The position numbers were made by a program, and so were the translations under genes. A stretch of DNA of 64,000 nucleotides from MED-G116 sp038147495 (GTDB lineage Bacteria; Pseudomonadota; Alphaproteobacteria; Puniceispirillales; Puniceispirillaceae), in NCBI GenBank assembly GCA_038147495.1, contig JAYQTT010000002.1:248001-312000 (forward strand), given 5' to 3'. This document shows, piece by piece, positions 26,395-33,941 of the stretch (its first letter is position 1; every line of letters starts with the position of its first letter). A model generated the notes under the pieces. That model saw only the letters and a program-made list of their open reading frames with translations, was not told where the DNA came from and made no database searches.

Positions 26395-27354
26395 ATGACA
26401 AGCGGAAGTGAAGAAGTCTGGCAGATTATGATAAATTCCGGGGTCTATGATGATCTCAAGGGTGTCATTGATATTCATTGTCATCCAAATCCAGATTTTT
26501 GCAGGCGTTTACTCGATGATCCCGATCTTGTGGCGATTGCAAAGGCGGTGGGTATGCGTGCGGTGATGATCAAAAGCCATTTTTCGTCGACGCATGAGCG
26601 CGCCTATCTTGCGGAAAAGGCTGTGGGCGGCGGGATCCGTGTATTTGGCTTGATTTGCCTCAATCCATCGGTAGGCGGTTTTAATCCCGAAGCTGTGAAG
26701 ATTGCTCTTCGCAATGGGGTTGGTGCTGTGTGGATGCCTTCCATGTGGTCTGAAAATCATGCGCGCTATGTGCGATCACAAGGCCATGGCATGGGTTATC
26801 AAACATTGGGCATGGAGTTTCCGGAAGAAGGGAAGGGGCTGACCATCCTTGACGGTGCCGGCAAAATCATCGACCCGCTTCTCGAGATTCTTGATCTTGT
26901 TGCCGAGGCAGATGTGATGCTGGCGAGCGGACATCTCACAGCTGATGAAGCGCATATACTGCTTGCCGAAGCAAAGCGACGTGGCATCACCAGGACTGTC
27001 GTGCACACAGCCAATTATCATGTCATGAAATATTCGAATGCTGATCTAAAACAGATGGTAGATGACTACGGTGCTGTTTTGGAAATGGGATTCAGTTCGT
27101 TGCCAAATGGCATTTGGGACCCGCTCGACCATAATCGGATCATTACAGTTGCCGACGTTGCCGAGATCATTCGTCTCGTGGGTACGGATAATGTTGTCCT
27201 GTCTTCTGATACAGGCCAGTTGTCAACGGCAATGCCGGTTGAAGCGATGCGCTTGTGGATCAGCCATATGCGATCTCAGGATTTCACGCAGGCCGAAATT
27301 GATGCGATGACAAAGACCACACCGGCGCGTTTGCTTGGTTTGGACAAAGAATAA
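26395..27354 (+). CDS. DUF6282-type amidohydrolase-superfamily protein
   Basis: Read from ATG 26395 (GTG at 26392 is the alternative; GGAG lies eight bases before the ATG), the 319-residue protein shows the full set of metal ligands of an amidohydrolase TIM barrel: HxH in IDIHCHPNP, His in LASGHLT, His in TVVHTANYH, and the late Asp in VLSSDTGQ. These features and the overall sequence fit DUF6282. It is likely a hydrolase of a cyclic amide, lactone or imide, but no member's reaction is recalled here. It is divergent from the CMD/NicX/sox operon and lies 33 bases upstream of the ABC ATPase gene. Confidence 0.75.
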   Translation: MTSGSEEVWQIMINSGVYDDLKGVIDIHCHPNPDFCRRLLDDPDLVAIAKAVGMRAVMIKSHFSSTHERAYLAEKAVGGGIRVFGLICLNPSVGGFNPEAVKIALRNGVGAVWMPSMWSENHARYVRSQGHGMGYQTLGMEFPEEGKGLTILDGAGKIIDPLLEILDLVAEADVMLASGHLTADEAHILLAEAKRRGITRTVVHTANYHVMKYSNADLKQMVDDYGAVLEMGFSSLPNGIWDPLDHNRIITVADVAEIIRLVGTDNVVLSSDTGQLSTAMPVEAMRLWISHMRSQDFTQAEIDAMTKTTPARLLGLDKE

Positions 27355-27387
27355 ACAGATAAGAGTTTCAAGGGAGATTGTCGTATC

Positions 27388-28131
27388 ATGGCTAGGCAAG
27401 AAGCTGTTCGTGTTACCGGGCTGAATAAATGGTTTGGTGATTTTCAGGCCCTAAAGGACGTTGATTTAACAGTTTCACACGGTGAGCGTGTTGTTATTTG
27501 TGGCCCGTCTGGATCCGGCAAATCCACCCTGATCAGGTGTGTCAACGCACTCGAAGACCATGATCATGGCGAGATCATCATCGATGGTGTGAAACTCGGT
27601 GAAAATCATTCATCTGACAAAAAAGCACTCGCTGAAGTCGGTATGGTCTTTCAGCAATTCAATTTGTTTCCACATTTGACCATTCTTGAAAATCTGACAC
27701 TTGGGCCGATCAAATCGCGTGGCATGAGCAAGGCTGACGCCGAAAGCCTCGCAATGAAATATTTGGAGCGTGTACGTATTCCTGATCAGGCGTACAAACG
27801 GCCAAGTGCACTGTCCGGCGGCCAGCAACAACGTGTCGCCATCGCCCGGTCCTTATGTATGGAGCCAAAGATCATGCTTTTTGATGAGCCGACTTCTGCA
27901 CTTGACCCGGAAATGATCTCAGAGGTTCTTGATGTAATTGTCGACCTTGCCAATGAGGGCATGACAATGATTTGCGTGACCCACGAGATGGGATTCGCCA
28001 AACAGGCGGCTGATCGGATGGTGTTCATGGATGGTGGCGAAATCATCGAAACCGGTTCGCCAGATGTCTTTTTTACCGCGCCTGAAACCGATCGGTGTAA
28101 AAGATTTCTGGATCAAATACTCCGCCACTAG
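27388..28131 (+). CDS. Polar amino acid ABC transporter, ATP-binding protein (transporter 2)
   Basis: The 247-residue ATPase has Walker A GPSGSGKST (39-47), LSGGQQQRVAIARSL, IMLFDEPTSALDPEM and CVTHEMGFAKQAADRM. It is GlnQ-like and a close paralogue of the ATPase at 10282-11049. Unlike its paralogue it is not downstream of its permeases: they lie convergently at 28187-29875 on the minus strand. It follows the DUF6282 gene by 33 bases, so it is probably transcribed with that gene. The split arrangement suggests a local rearrangement. Confidence 0.92.
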   Translation: MARQEAVRVTGLNKWFGDFQALKDVDLTVSHGERVVICGPSGSGKSTLIRCVNALEDHDHGEIIIDGVKLGENHSSDKKALAEVGMVFQQFNLFPHLTILENLTLGPIKSRGMSKADAESLAMKYLERVRIPDQAYKRPSALSGGQQQRVAIARSLCMEPKIMLFDEPTSALDPEMISEVLDVIVDLANEGMTMICVTHEMGFAKQAADRMVFMDGGEIIETGSPDVFFTAPETDRCKRFLDQILRH

Positions 28132-28152
28132 ACGCCGACTGATAGGGCGGGC

Positions 28153-28183
28153 AAGGTCGGCTGCACTGGTGGTAGCCGGCCTT
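28153..28183 (+). terminator. Rho-independent terminator between convergent genes
   Basis: AAGGTCGGCT (28153-28162) and AGCCGGCCTT (28174-28183) form a ten-base stem with one G-T pair around an 11-base loop, followed by TTCTT. The position just after the plus-strand ATPase stop (28131) and before the convergent permease stop (28187) fits a terminator for the DUF6282-ATPase transcript. Confidence 0.7.
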
Positions 28184-28186
28184 TTC

Positions 28187-29071
28187 TTATTGAACAGTGC
28201 TACGTTTCTCTAGTCTGCTGAATACGAGCGAGCAGACAAAACAAACACTGAAATACATGAAGCCAACGGCGAGCCAGACTTCGAAGAAGCGCTGCTCTGA
28301 AATGGCGATCTCCATTGCCAGAAAAGACAGTTCCTGAATAGAGATCAGCGCGACCAATGAGCTGTCCTTAATCAGTGTAATGAACTGGCCAGCAAGTGGC
28401 GGCAACACCCGCTGGATCGCTTGCGGCAATATCACATAGCGCATGATTTTCAGGTGAGTCAGGCCAACGGTGCGTCCGGCTTCGGTTTGTCCTTTGGGTA
28501 TTGACTGGATGCCAGCCCGGACAATCTCGGCAATGTAGGCGGCAGACATCAAAGCGAGGCTTACAACGCCCGATATAAAGTTTTCAACGAGATTGGACGG
28601 GCCAAGCAACATCTCCAAGGTGGCGCGCGTGCCCGGATTTAGACCTTCAAGCGATTCCCTGATTCCGAGATGTGGAATGATTTGACTGCTGATGAAGAAA
28701 TAAAACAGAAACAGAAATGGCACCGGGGGAATGTTGCGGATGAATTCCACATAAACCCAGCCTACAAGGCGTGGAAGGAGACGTGTGCTGGTTCTCGCAA
28801 TGCCCAGCAGAACGCCAAGAATTGTTGATAGGATCAGTGCCCAGATCGAAATACGGATTGTTGTAATCAGGCCTTTGACCAGCAAATTCGGAAGGAAGCG
28901 TGATGTTTCCTCGTCCCAACGGAATAAATATCCCGGGATCACCGACCAATCCCATTTATAGATCAGCACGGAATCCACACGATATATGACGTAGGCAACG
29001 AAAGCCACAACAGCGCCCATTACCACAAAATCGAGCGGAACAATTTTCAATTTATCCTTGCCGTATGCCAT
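28187..29071 (-). CDS. Polar amino acid ABC transporter permease (transporter 2, last gene)
   Basis: This 294-residue permease has an N-terminal helix (DFVVMGAVVAFVAYVIYRV), a periplasmic DETSRFLPNLLVKGL segment, the family motif VEFIRNIPPVPFLFLFYF and the coupling loop EAGRTVGLTHLKIMRYVILP. It is the paralogue of the permease at 11058-11954. It starts immediately after the previous permease gene on the same strand, with no gap, consistent with translational coupling. It ends convergently 55 bases from the ATPase gene. Confidence 0.92.
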   Translation of the reverse strand: MAYGKDKLKIVPLDFVVMGAVVAFVAYVIYRVDSVLIYKWDWSVIPGYLFRWDEETSRFLPNLLVKGLITTIRISIWALILSTILGVLLGIARTSTRLLPRLVGWVYVEFIRNIPPVPFLFLFYFFISSQIIPHLGIRESLEGLNPGTRATLEMLLGPSNLVENFISGVVSLALMSAAYIAEIVRAGIQSIPKGQTEAGRTVGLTHLKIMRYVILPQAIQRVLPPLAGQFITLIKDSSLVALISIQELSFLAMEIAISEQRFFEVWLAVGFMYFSVCFVCSLVFSRLEKRSTVQ

Positions 29072-29875
29072 TTATGCGCGCTCCCGGACCTTGCGTTCAA
29101 AATAGCCGACACAGGTCGAAAGAAGGATTGTCATGACCAGATACATGCCGCCGACAACGAGCCAGATCTCAAAACTCATAAAGGTGTCAGCAACGAGGTT
29201 TCTGGCCTCTGTTGTCAGTTCGAACACGGCAACAAAGCTGAGGATCGCAGAATGTTTGACAAGATTGACCAGAATGCCTGTGAGGGGTGGCAGCATCAAC
29301 GGTATGGCTTGCGGCAGGATCACATTGGTGTAGGTTTTGCGCTTGTCCAGACCAATCGTGCGAGCAGCCTCCCATTGGCCGCGGGGCACGGCGTTGATAC
29401 TGGCCCTTATAATTTCTGAAGCGAATGATCCCTCAAAGAAAGCAAGGCATAAAATACCGGTCCATAGAGGATTGTTGATGCCGAGAATTGGTTGCAACAC
29501 GAAGTAGAAGATAGACACCTGCACCAGTAACGGTGTGTTGCGAATTATCTCAACATAGCCGCGCGCTACTGCCCGCCCTGATATTGATTGTGATAGTCTG
29601 AGAATGGCCGTTGTCAATCCGATCAACAGGGTCAAAACCATACCCCAAGCGGCGACATAGAGCGTTACCTGAAGGCCGTAGATCAACGGCCCCCATATGA
29701 TCTCACCGTCAATTTCACGAAAGAAAAAGGCTGGCACGCGATACCATTGCCAGCGGTATTCCATCTGGTCAACACCGCGCCAGACGACCCATCCGACAAG
29801 TGCGATCAAAAGGCAGAATTGTAAAATATCTGCTAACGGTGAACGGGCACCGTGCTTTTTTCTTATATGTTGCAT
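29072..29875 (-). CDS. Polar amino acid ABC transporter permease (transporter 2, middle gene)
   Basis: The 267-residue permease shows YRWQWYRVPAFFFREIDGEI after the first membrane helix, then GYVEIIRNTPLLVQVSIFYF and the EAA loop WEAARTIGLDKRKTYTNVIL, PQAIPLMLPP. It forms the heterodimer partner of 28187-29071 and is the paralogue of 12904-13767. It follows the binding-protein gene after a 119-base spacer that contains a perfect hairpin (29952-29977). Confidence 0.92.
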   Translation of the reverse strand: MQHIRKKHGARSPLADILQFCLLIALVGWVVWRGVDQMEYRWQWYRVPAFFFREIDGEIIWGPLIYGLQVTLYVAAWGMVLTLLIGLTTAILRLSQSISGRAVARGYVEIIRNTPLLVQVSIFYFVLQPILGINNPLWTGILCLAFFEGSFASEIIRASINAVPRGQWEAARTIGLDKRKTYTNVILPQAIPLMLPPLTGILVNLVKHSAILSFVAVFELTTEARNLVADTFMSFEIWLVVGGMYLVMTILLSTCVGYFERKVRERA

Positions 29876-29951
29876 TCAGAACGTTCCCACCGAAGGAAAT
29901 CGCGGCCCACCCAATACCCGCAATGGCGATTGATGGTGGATAACCAAGACA

Positions 29952-29977
29952 AGCCGGATGGCATTAACCATCCGGCT
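29952..29977 (-). other. Intercistronic stem-loop after binding-protein gene (transporter 2)
   Basis: AGCCGGATGG (29952-29961) and CCATCCGGCT (29968-29977) are a perfect ten-base inverted repeat around CATTAA. It sits 18 bases after the binding-protein stop on the transcribed minus strand and is not followed by a U tract, so partial termination or 3'-end protection of the binding-protein mRNA is likelier than complete termination. Confidence 0.75.
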
Positions 29978-29994
29978 GTCCTGTTACCATCAGA

Positions 29995-30810
29995 TCAGTT
30001 GACCTGATCTTTCCAGTCGCGGCTCTGGAACCACTTTGCGTGGGTCCGCTCAAGCCAGCCATCAAGCGTTCTGTACTGAATCCAGTTGTCAAAGAAGTTC
30101 AACGCATCCGGATCACCCTTGCGAACCGCAAACGCCGATGCAGATGGGTCAAACGGACCAATGCCAAACGGATTATAGAGAACATCCGGATTATCGATCA
30201 CGTAGTAGGCAGGCTTTGGTTCAGACGTCAAAAATGCATGGGCGTTGCCGTTCAAAACATCCTGAAGTGCCTGTGCGTCATCGTCAAACTGTCTTACGCG
30301 TGCCTTCGGGAACAGCCGTGCAGCGGTTTCGCCCGGGGCGGTGCCGCGCTTGATTGTCAATGTGACCTTGCTGCTATTCCAATCTTCCATGGTCTCAAGC
30401 CCGTCCTTCGCGGCCAAAGCTTTGTTGGCTGCCATGCCGACATTCAGATAGGCGTATGGCTTGGAAAAATTCACTGTCAGGTTACGCGCTGGCTTGTGGA
30501 CCATACCGGTGATGATGACGTCAAATTTGCCGGCAAGAAGGGCAGGGATGATCCCGTCCCATGCTGTCGGGACAAGTTCTACCTCAACACCCATATCTTT
30601 GGCCAATTGCCGCGATACATCAATTTCAAAGCCGATCAGATCGCCTTTTTTGTCACGCATAGCCCATGGCACAAAGGTAGCGAGGCCCACAACAAGCTTT
30701 CCGCGTTTGACTACATCGTCGATCACGCTGTCCGCAGACGCTGATCCAACCATGCCAACACTCATCACCAATGCGATGAATGCGGTTAGCAATTTATTCC
30801 AGATTTTCAT
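29995..30810 (-). CDS. Polar amino acid ABC transporter, periplasmic substrate-binding protein (transporter 2)
   Basis: Read from ATG 30810, this 271-residue family 3 binding protein starts with a signal peptide (MKIWNKLLTAFIALVMSVGM, cleavage likely after SASA) and continues with GKLVVGLATFVPWAMRDKKG, LIGFEIDVSRQLAKDMGVEV and ARNLTVNFSKPYA. It is a clear full-length paralogue of 12036-12869; both retain RNLTVNF and VRQFDDDAQALQD/LRQFDDDAQAFQE blocks. Differences cluster in likely ligand-contact regions, so related but different solutes are plausible. It is the first gene of the minus-strand transport operon. Confidence 0.93.
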   Translation of the reverse strand: MKIWNKLLTAFIALVMSVGMVGSASADSVIDDVVKRGKLVVGLATFVPWAMRDKKGDLIGFEIDVSRQLAKDMGVEVELVPTAWDGIIPALLAGKFDVIITGMVHKPARNLTVNFSKPYAYLNVGMAANKALAAKDGLETMEDWNSSKVTLTIKRGTAPGETAARLFPKARVRQFDDDAQALQDVLNGNAHAFLTSEPKPAYYVIDNPDVLYNPFGIGPFDPSASAFAVRKGDPDALNFFDNWIQYRTLDGWLERTHAKWFQSRDWKDQVN

Positions 30811-30914
30811 TTTCACTCTCCCTAATAGCTGACTTTTCAACAGACTCAATTACGCGGACAATGCGTTCACTATTCCGTTGATCTTTGTCTAAACATTCGA
30901 GGGTGTCTACTAGA

Positions 30915-30947
30915 TTTATTCTTGAAGTTCTTTTGATTAAGAATAAA
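30915..30947. promoter_or_regulatory. Inverted repeat in the promoter region between transporter 2 and the GST gene
   Basis: TTTATTCTT (30915-30923) and AAGAATAAA (30939-30947) are perfect nine-base inverted repeats 15 bases apart. They lie in the 200-base divergent region between the binding-protein gene (minus) and the glutathione transferase gene (plus). AT-rich arms and the absence of an upstream gene to terminate argue for an operator rather than a terminator. The regulator is unknown; ATTCTTG is also present in the repeat at 17140. Confidence 0.45.
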
Positions 30948-31010
30948 ACTTGAGTCAAAAAATGCGTCTTTGTTTCACCGCCCGAGGTAGGGTGACTTTG
31001 CATCTGGTTG

Positions 31011-31691
31011 ATGCCAAAGGCATTCAATATAGTGAGTAGGTCATTGTTAAAACTCTACGAATTGCCAATCAGCAGTTTCAGCTGCAAGACGCGTATCATC
31101 CTAGATCATAAGGGCATCGAGTGGGCGCCGGTACCGCCGCCAGATGGTTATGGCAGTGAGGCATATCGTGCAATCATTCCTGCAGGCACTATTCCGGCGA
31201 TTGATCAGGACGGCTTTCGTTTGGCTGATTCGGAAGCTATCGCCGAATACATTAATGACACGGTTATTGCGCCACCGATGTTGCCTGCGGATGCAAGAAT
31301 GCGCGCGCGTGCCAGAGAGATATCACGCTTTCACGACACCAGGCTGGAGCCCCTGTTGCGAGGCTGTTTTGCACATGTGGCCCCACAATCAAGAGATTTG
31401 ACTGTTGTCACTGGACATTTTGATTTGTTTCAACAACGCCTCACTCACCTCGCACGGATTGTTGAACCGTCACCACTTCTTTTTGGTGATCAACTCACGA
31501 TCGCCGATTGCGGGTTCGTGCCTAGTTTTGTTCTGATGCACAGGCTTTCTGAAGTTTTCGAGTTGCAGTTAAGCATACCGCAGACTCTGGTGAATTACGA
31601 GGCAGCATTAGCCGCGCATCCGTCGGTCTCTGCGCATAGCGCTGCCTACTACACCACGGTGGATGCGTGGATCGCCAGCAAGCTTGGCTAA
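31011..31691 (+). CDS. Glutathione S-transferase family protein
   Basis: The protein (226 residues from ATG 31011) has an N-terminal thioredoxin-like GST domain (LYELPISSFSCKTRIILDHK, then GTIPAIDQDGFRLADSEAIAEYIND with the conserved DSEAI gamma-glutamyl-binding motif) and a C-terminal helical domain with FGDQLTIADCGFVPSF. The start is uncertain: TTG 31008, ATG 31011 and an in-frame TTG at 31044, closer to the family start, are all possible. It may handle a reactive intermediate of the local pathway, possibly formaldehyde- or ring-derived, but it could equally be a general detoxification enzyme. It lies between the two binding-protein-led transport operons. Confidence 0.85.
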   Translation: MPKAFNIVSRSLLKLYELPISSFSCKTRIILDHKGIEWAPVPPPDGYGSEAYRAIIPAGTIPAIDQDGFRLADSEAIAEYINDTVIAPPMLPADARMRARAREISRFHDTRLEPLLRGCFAHVAPQSRDLTVVTGHFDLFQQRLTHLARIVEPSPLLFGDQLTIADCGFVPSFVLMHRLSEVFELQLSIPQTLVNYEAALAAHPSVSAHSAAYYTTVDAWIASKLG

Positions 31692-31793
31692 AGGCAGCGA
31701 CTTCTGGAACAGGAAGACTCAAGTTCAAAGCCTGAAATTTAGGAAGTGTTGCATCACTTGACGCAACAATCCCTACCGCTGTATTCTTAATTT

Positions 31794-31809
31794 ATATGTA
31801 TGTACATAT
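31794..31809. promoter_or_regulatory. Second HutC-type operator, upstream of the branched-chain-type ABC operon
   Basis: ATATGTATGTACATAT is a perfect inverted repeat with TGTA/TACA half-sites around TG. Fifteen bases (31795-31809) are identical to the element at the hut promoter (5723-5737). A possible promoter, TTGACG (31758-31763) and TATTCT (31782-31787) with 18-base spacing, ends just upstream, so a bound repressor would cover the transcription start. The binding-protein gene starts 46 bases downstream. This makes the following transporter a likely HutC target. Confidence 0.75.
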
Positions 31810-31854
31810 TGCGTCATGCGATGTTTTATTGACGCTGAAATAGGGGAGAGGATC

Positions 31855-33006
31855 ATGAGACAATATTTCAAAACTGCGCTCTTGGCCGGTGTATTGGCTG
31901 CTGGGAGCATGGTGATGTCCGCTACAGCTGACACCGTCAAGATCGGCTTTAACGTGCCGTTGACCGGGTTTGCTGCCGCTGATGGACAATCTGCGTTGCA
32001 TGGCGCAGAGCTTGCAGTTGATCAGGTCAATGCCGCTGGCGGTGTTAACGGGAGCATGCTTGAGTTGGTCGTTTATGATGACCAGGCAAGTCCAAAAGAG
32101 GCGGCACCTTTGGCGGTCAAGATGATTACCCAGGATGAGGTTGTTGCTGGTGTTTCAGGTAGTTATTCCGGAGCGACCCGCGCCGCCGCAACGATTTTTG
32201 CCGAGAGTAAAGTGCCTTACATCTCTGCTTATGCCATCCATCCGGACATCACGCGCGCTGGCGACTATGTGTTCCGCACGTCCTTCATGGGCGAAGTTCA
32301 AGGTCGCGCCGGAGCAAAATTGATTGGCGAAATGCTTGGCAAAAAGCGGGTGACGATGGTCACGATCAATAATGATTTTGGTAAATCACTTGCCGCCGGT
32401 TTCAAAGAACAAGCCGGAAATTTCGGTATCGAAATCGTGTCTGAATATGAGTACAGCATCAAAGACCGTGAATTCGGCCCTGTCATCTCAAAGATCAAGG
32501 CAGACAAGCCGGATGCGATTTATGCATCAGGATATTTCTTCACCGCAGGCCCGATGGTCAGTCAGATCAGAGCTGCAGGTCTCGACCAGCCTGTTGTTGG
32601 TCAGGAGGGCTATGACAGCCAGAAATTCATTGAAATTGCCGGTGCTGCATCAGAGGGCGTGATGATTACCACATCACTTGATCGGGACTCAAATGTGCCG
32701 GAGACAAAGGACTTCATACAGGGATTTGCTAAAAAAGCAGGCTATCCTGCGGATATGGTCGCGGCCTCTGCGCATACCGCTATTTTGGTCCTGGCTGATG
32801 CATTGAAAGCGTCCGGTTCGGGTGATGCAGCTGCGTTACGTGATGCTGTTGCCAAGACCGATCTCTCGGCATCAACGGGTCGTATCTCGTTCAATGCGCT
32901 TGGCGAGGTTCAGAAAGATGTGCAGGTTCAAATCGTGAAGGATGGAAACTGGCATCATCATTCGGTGATCAGCGATGCAGTGTTGCTGGCACCGCCGGCT
33001 GAATAG
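31855..33006 (+). CDS. Branched-chain-type ABC transporter, periplasmic substrate-binding protein
   Basis: Read from ATG 31855 (GGGGAGAG just before it), the 383-residue protein has a signal peptide (MRQYFKTALLAGVLAAGSMV, cleavage likely after ATA) and the type I periplasmic fold of the LivJ/Peripla_BP_6 family: VKIGFNVPLTGFAAADGQSA, GAELAVDQVNAAGGVNG, LELVVYDDQASPKEAAPLA. The ligand is not readable from sequence. The HutC-type operator upstream suggests L-histidine, urocanate or a related imidazole. It starts a five-gene operon with livH, M, G and F-type genes. Confidence 0.93.
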   Translation: MRQYFKTALLAGVLAAGSMVMSATADTVKIGFNVPLTGFAAADGQSALHGAELAVDQVNAAGGVNGSMLELVVYDDQASPKEAAPLAVKMITQDEVVAGVSGSYSGATRAAATIFAESKVPYISAYAIHPDITRAGDYVFRTSFMGEVQGRAGAKLIGEMLGKKRVTMVTINNDFGKSLAAGFKEQAGNFGIEIVSEYEYSIKDREFGPVISKIKADKPDAIYASGYFFTAGPMVSQIRAAGLDQPVVGQEGYDSQKFIEIAGAASEGVMITTSLDRDSNVPETKDFIQGFAKKAGYPADMVAASAHTAILVLADALKASGSGDAAALRDAVAKTDLSASTGRISFNALGEVQKDVQVQIVKDGNWHHHSVISDAVLLAPPAE

Positions 33007-33023
33007 CCGCGCAAACATGGGCG

Positions 33024-33056
33024 GCAAGCTCCCTTGAGACATCCAAGGGGGCTTGC
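33024..33056 (+). other. Intercistronic stem-loop after binding-protein gene (branched-chain-type transporter)
   Basis: GCAAGCTCCCTTG (33024-33036) and CAAGGGGGCTTGC (33044-33056) pair over 13 positions with one mismatch around a seven-base loop. No T tract follows. It sits 17 bases after the binding-protein stop and before the permease gene, so it probably limits read-through or protects the upstream mRNA. It also buries the possible TTG start at 33053, favouring ATG 33074 for the permease. Confidence 0.7.
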
Positions 33057-33073
33057 ACTCTATAGAAACCACA

Positions 33074-33937
33074 ATGCTCTTTGTTGATTTATGTATTCAG
33101 GGCCTTATCCAAGGGGCGATCTATGCGTTGATCGCGCTTGGGTTGACTCTTGTTTATGGCCTGTTGCGCATTTTACATGTTGCCCACGCCGCGCTGTTTA
33201 CGCTTGGTGGTTATATTGGTGTTGTCGTAACCAATGGCAGCGGTAGTTTTCTGCTGGCGCTGCTGACCGCGATGTTGATCGTCGGGATGATTGGCATGGC
33301 AAGCTATCGGGTCATTTACAAACCTTTGTTAAGTCGTACACCACTGATTGCGTTGATTGCATCAATTGGTGTCTTTATCGCGTCTGAAGAATTGTTCCGC
33401 ATCATTTTTGGTGCCTATGGCCTGTCTTACACGACACCGCCTTTGAAAGGTCAGGTAGAATTGTTGCCGGGTATTTCGCTTAGCCACGCGCGTATTCTTG
33501 TCGTTGTGTTGGCGGTGGGATTGCTGTCTGGCGTTGGCTGGCTTGCCGTACATACCCGCATCGGCATTGCTGCAAGGGCAACGGTCGTTGATCCTGCAAT
33601 GGCGGCAAGCAGTGGCGTGAATGTTGAAACAATACGTTATGCCAGCTTTTTCATCGGGTCTGCTTTTGCCGGTGCGGCGGGTGTAATGGTGTCCTTGTTG
33701 AATAATTTGGTCGAGCCGACGATGGGCGCTGTGCCGTCCTACAAAGCACTTGCGATTATCGTTCTTGGCGGTCTTGGCAGTGTTCGTGGAGCGCTGATCG
33801 CGTCATTGGCACTTGGGGTGATCGAATCCTTTGGCACAATTTATGTTGGCCATTTGCTTGACCGCGACTCAATCGCCTTTGCCTTTCTGATCATGGTCTT
33901 GATGCTTCGTCCACAAGGCCTGTTAGCGCGGGAGTAG
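33074..33937 (+). CDS. Branched-chain-type ABC transporter permease, LivH family
   Basis: Read from ATG 33074, the 287-residue inner-membrane protein shows the LivH pattern: QGLIQGAIYALIALGLTLVY at the N-terminus, ILHVAHAALFTLGGYIGV, and the conserved cytoplasmic loop before the end, YKALAIIVLGGLGSVRGALI. About eight hydrophobic segments are visible. No strong ribosome site is near the ATG. It pairs with the LivM-type permease four bases downstream. Confidence 0.9.
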   Translation: MLFVDLCIQGLIQGAIYALIALGLTLVYGLLRILHVAHAALFTLGGYIGVVVTNGSGSFLLALLTAMLIVGMIGMASYRVIYKPLLSRTPLIALIASIGVFIASEELFRIIFGAYGLSYTTPPLKGQVELLPGISLSHARILVVVLAVGLLSGVGWLAVHTRIGIAARATVVDPAMAASSGVNVETIRYASFFIGSAFAGAAGVMVSLLNNLVEPTMGAVPSYKALAIIVLGGLGSVRGALIASLALGVIESFGTIYVGHLLDRDSIAFAFLIMVLMLRPQGLLARE

Positions 33938-33941
33938 GCTG

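Noticed and set aside
33053..33073. TTG 33053 as start of the LivH-type permease
   Set aside because: It lies inside the stem of a strong hairpin, and the seven extra residues match nothing in the family; ATG 33074 is preferred.
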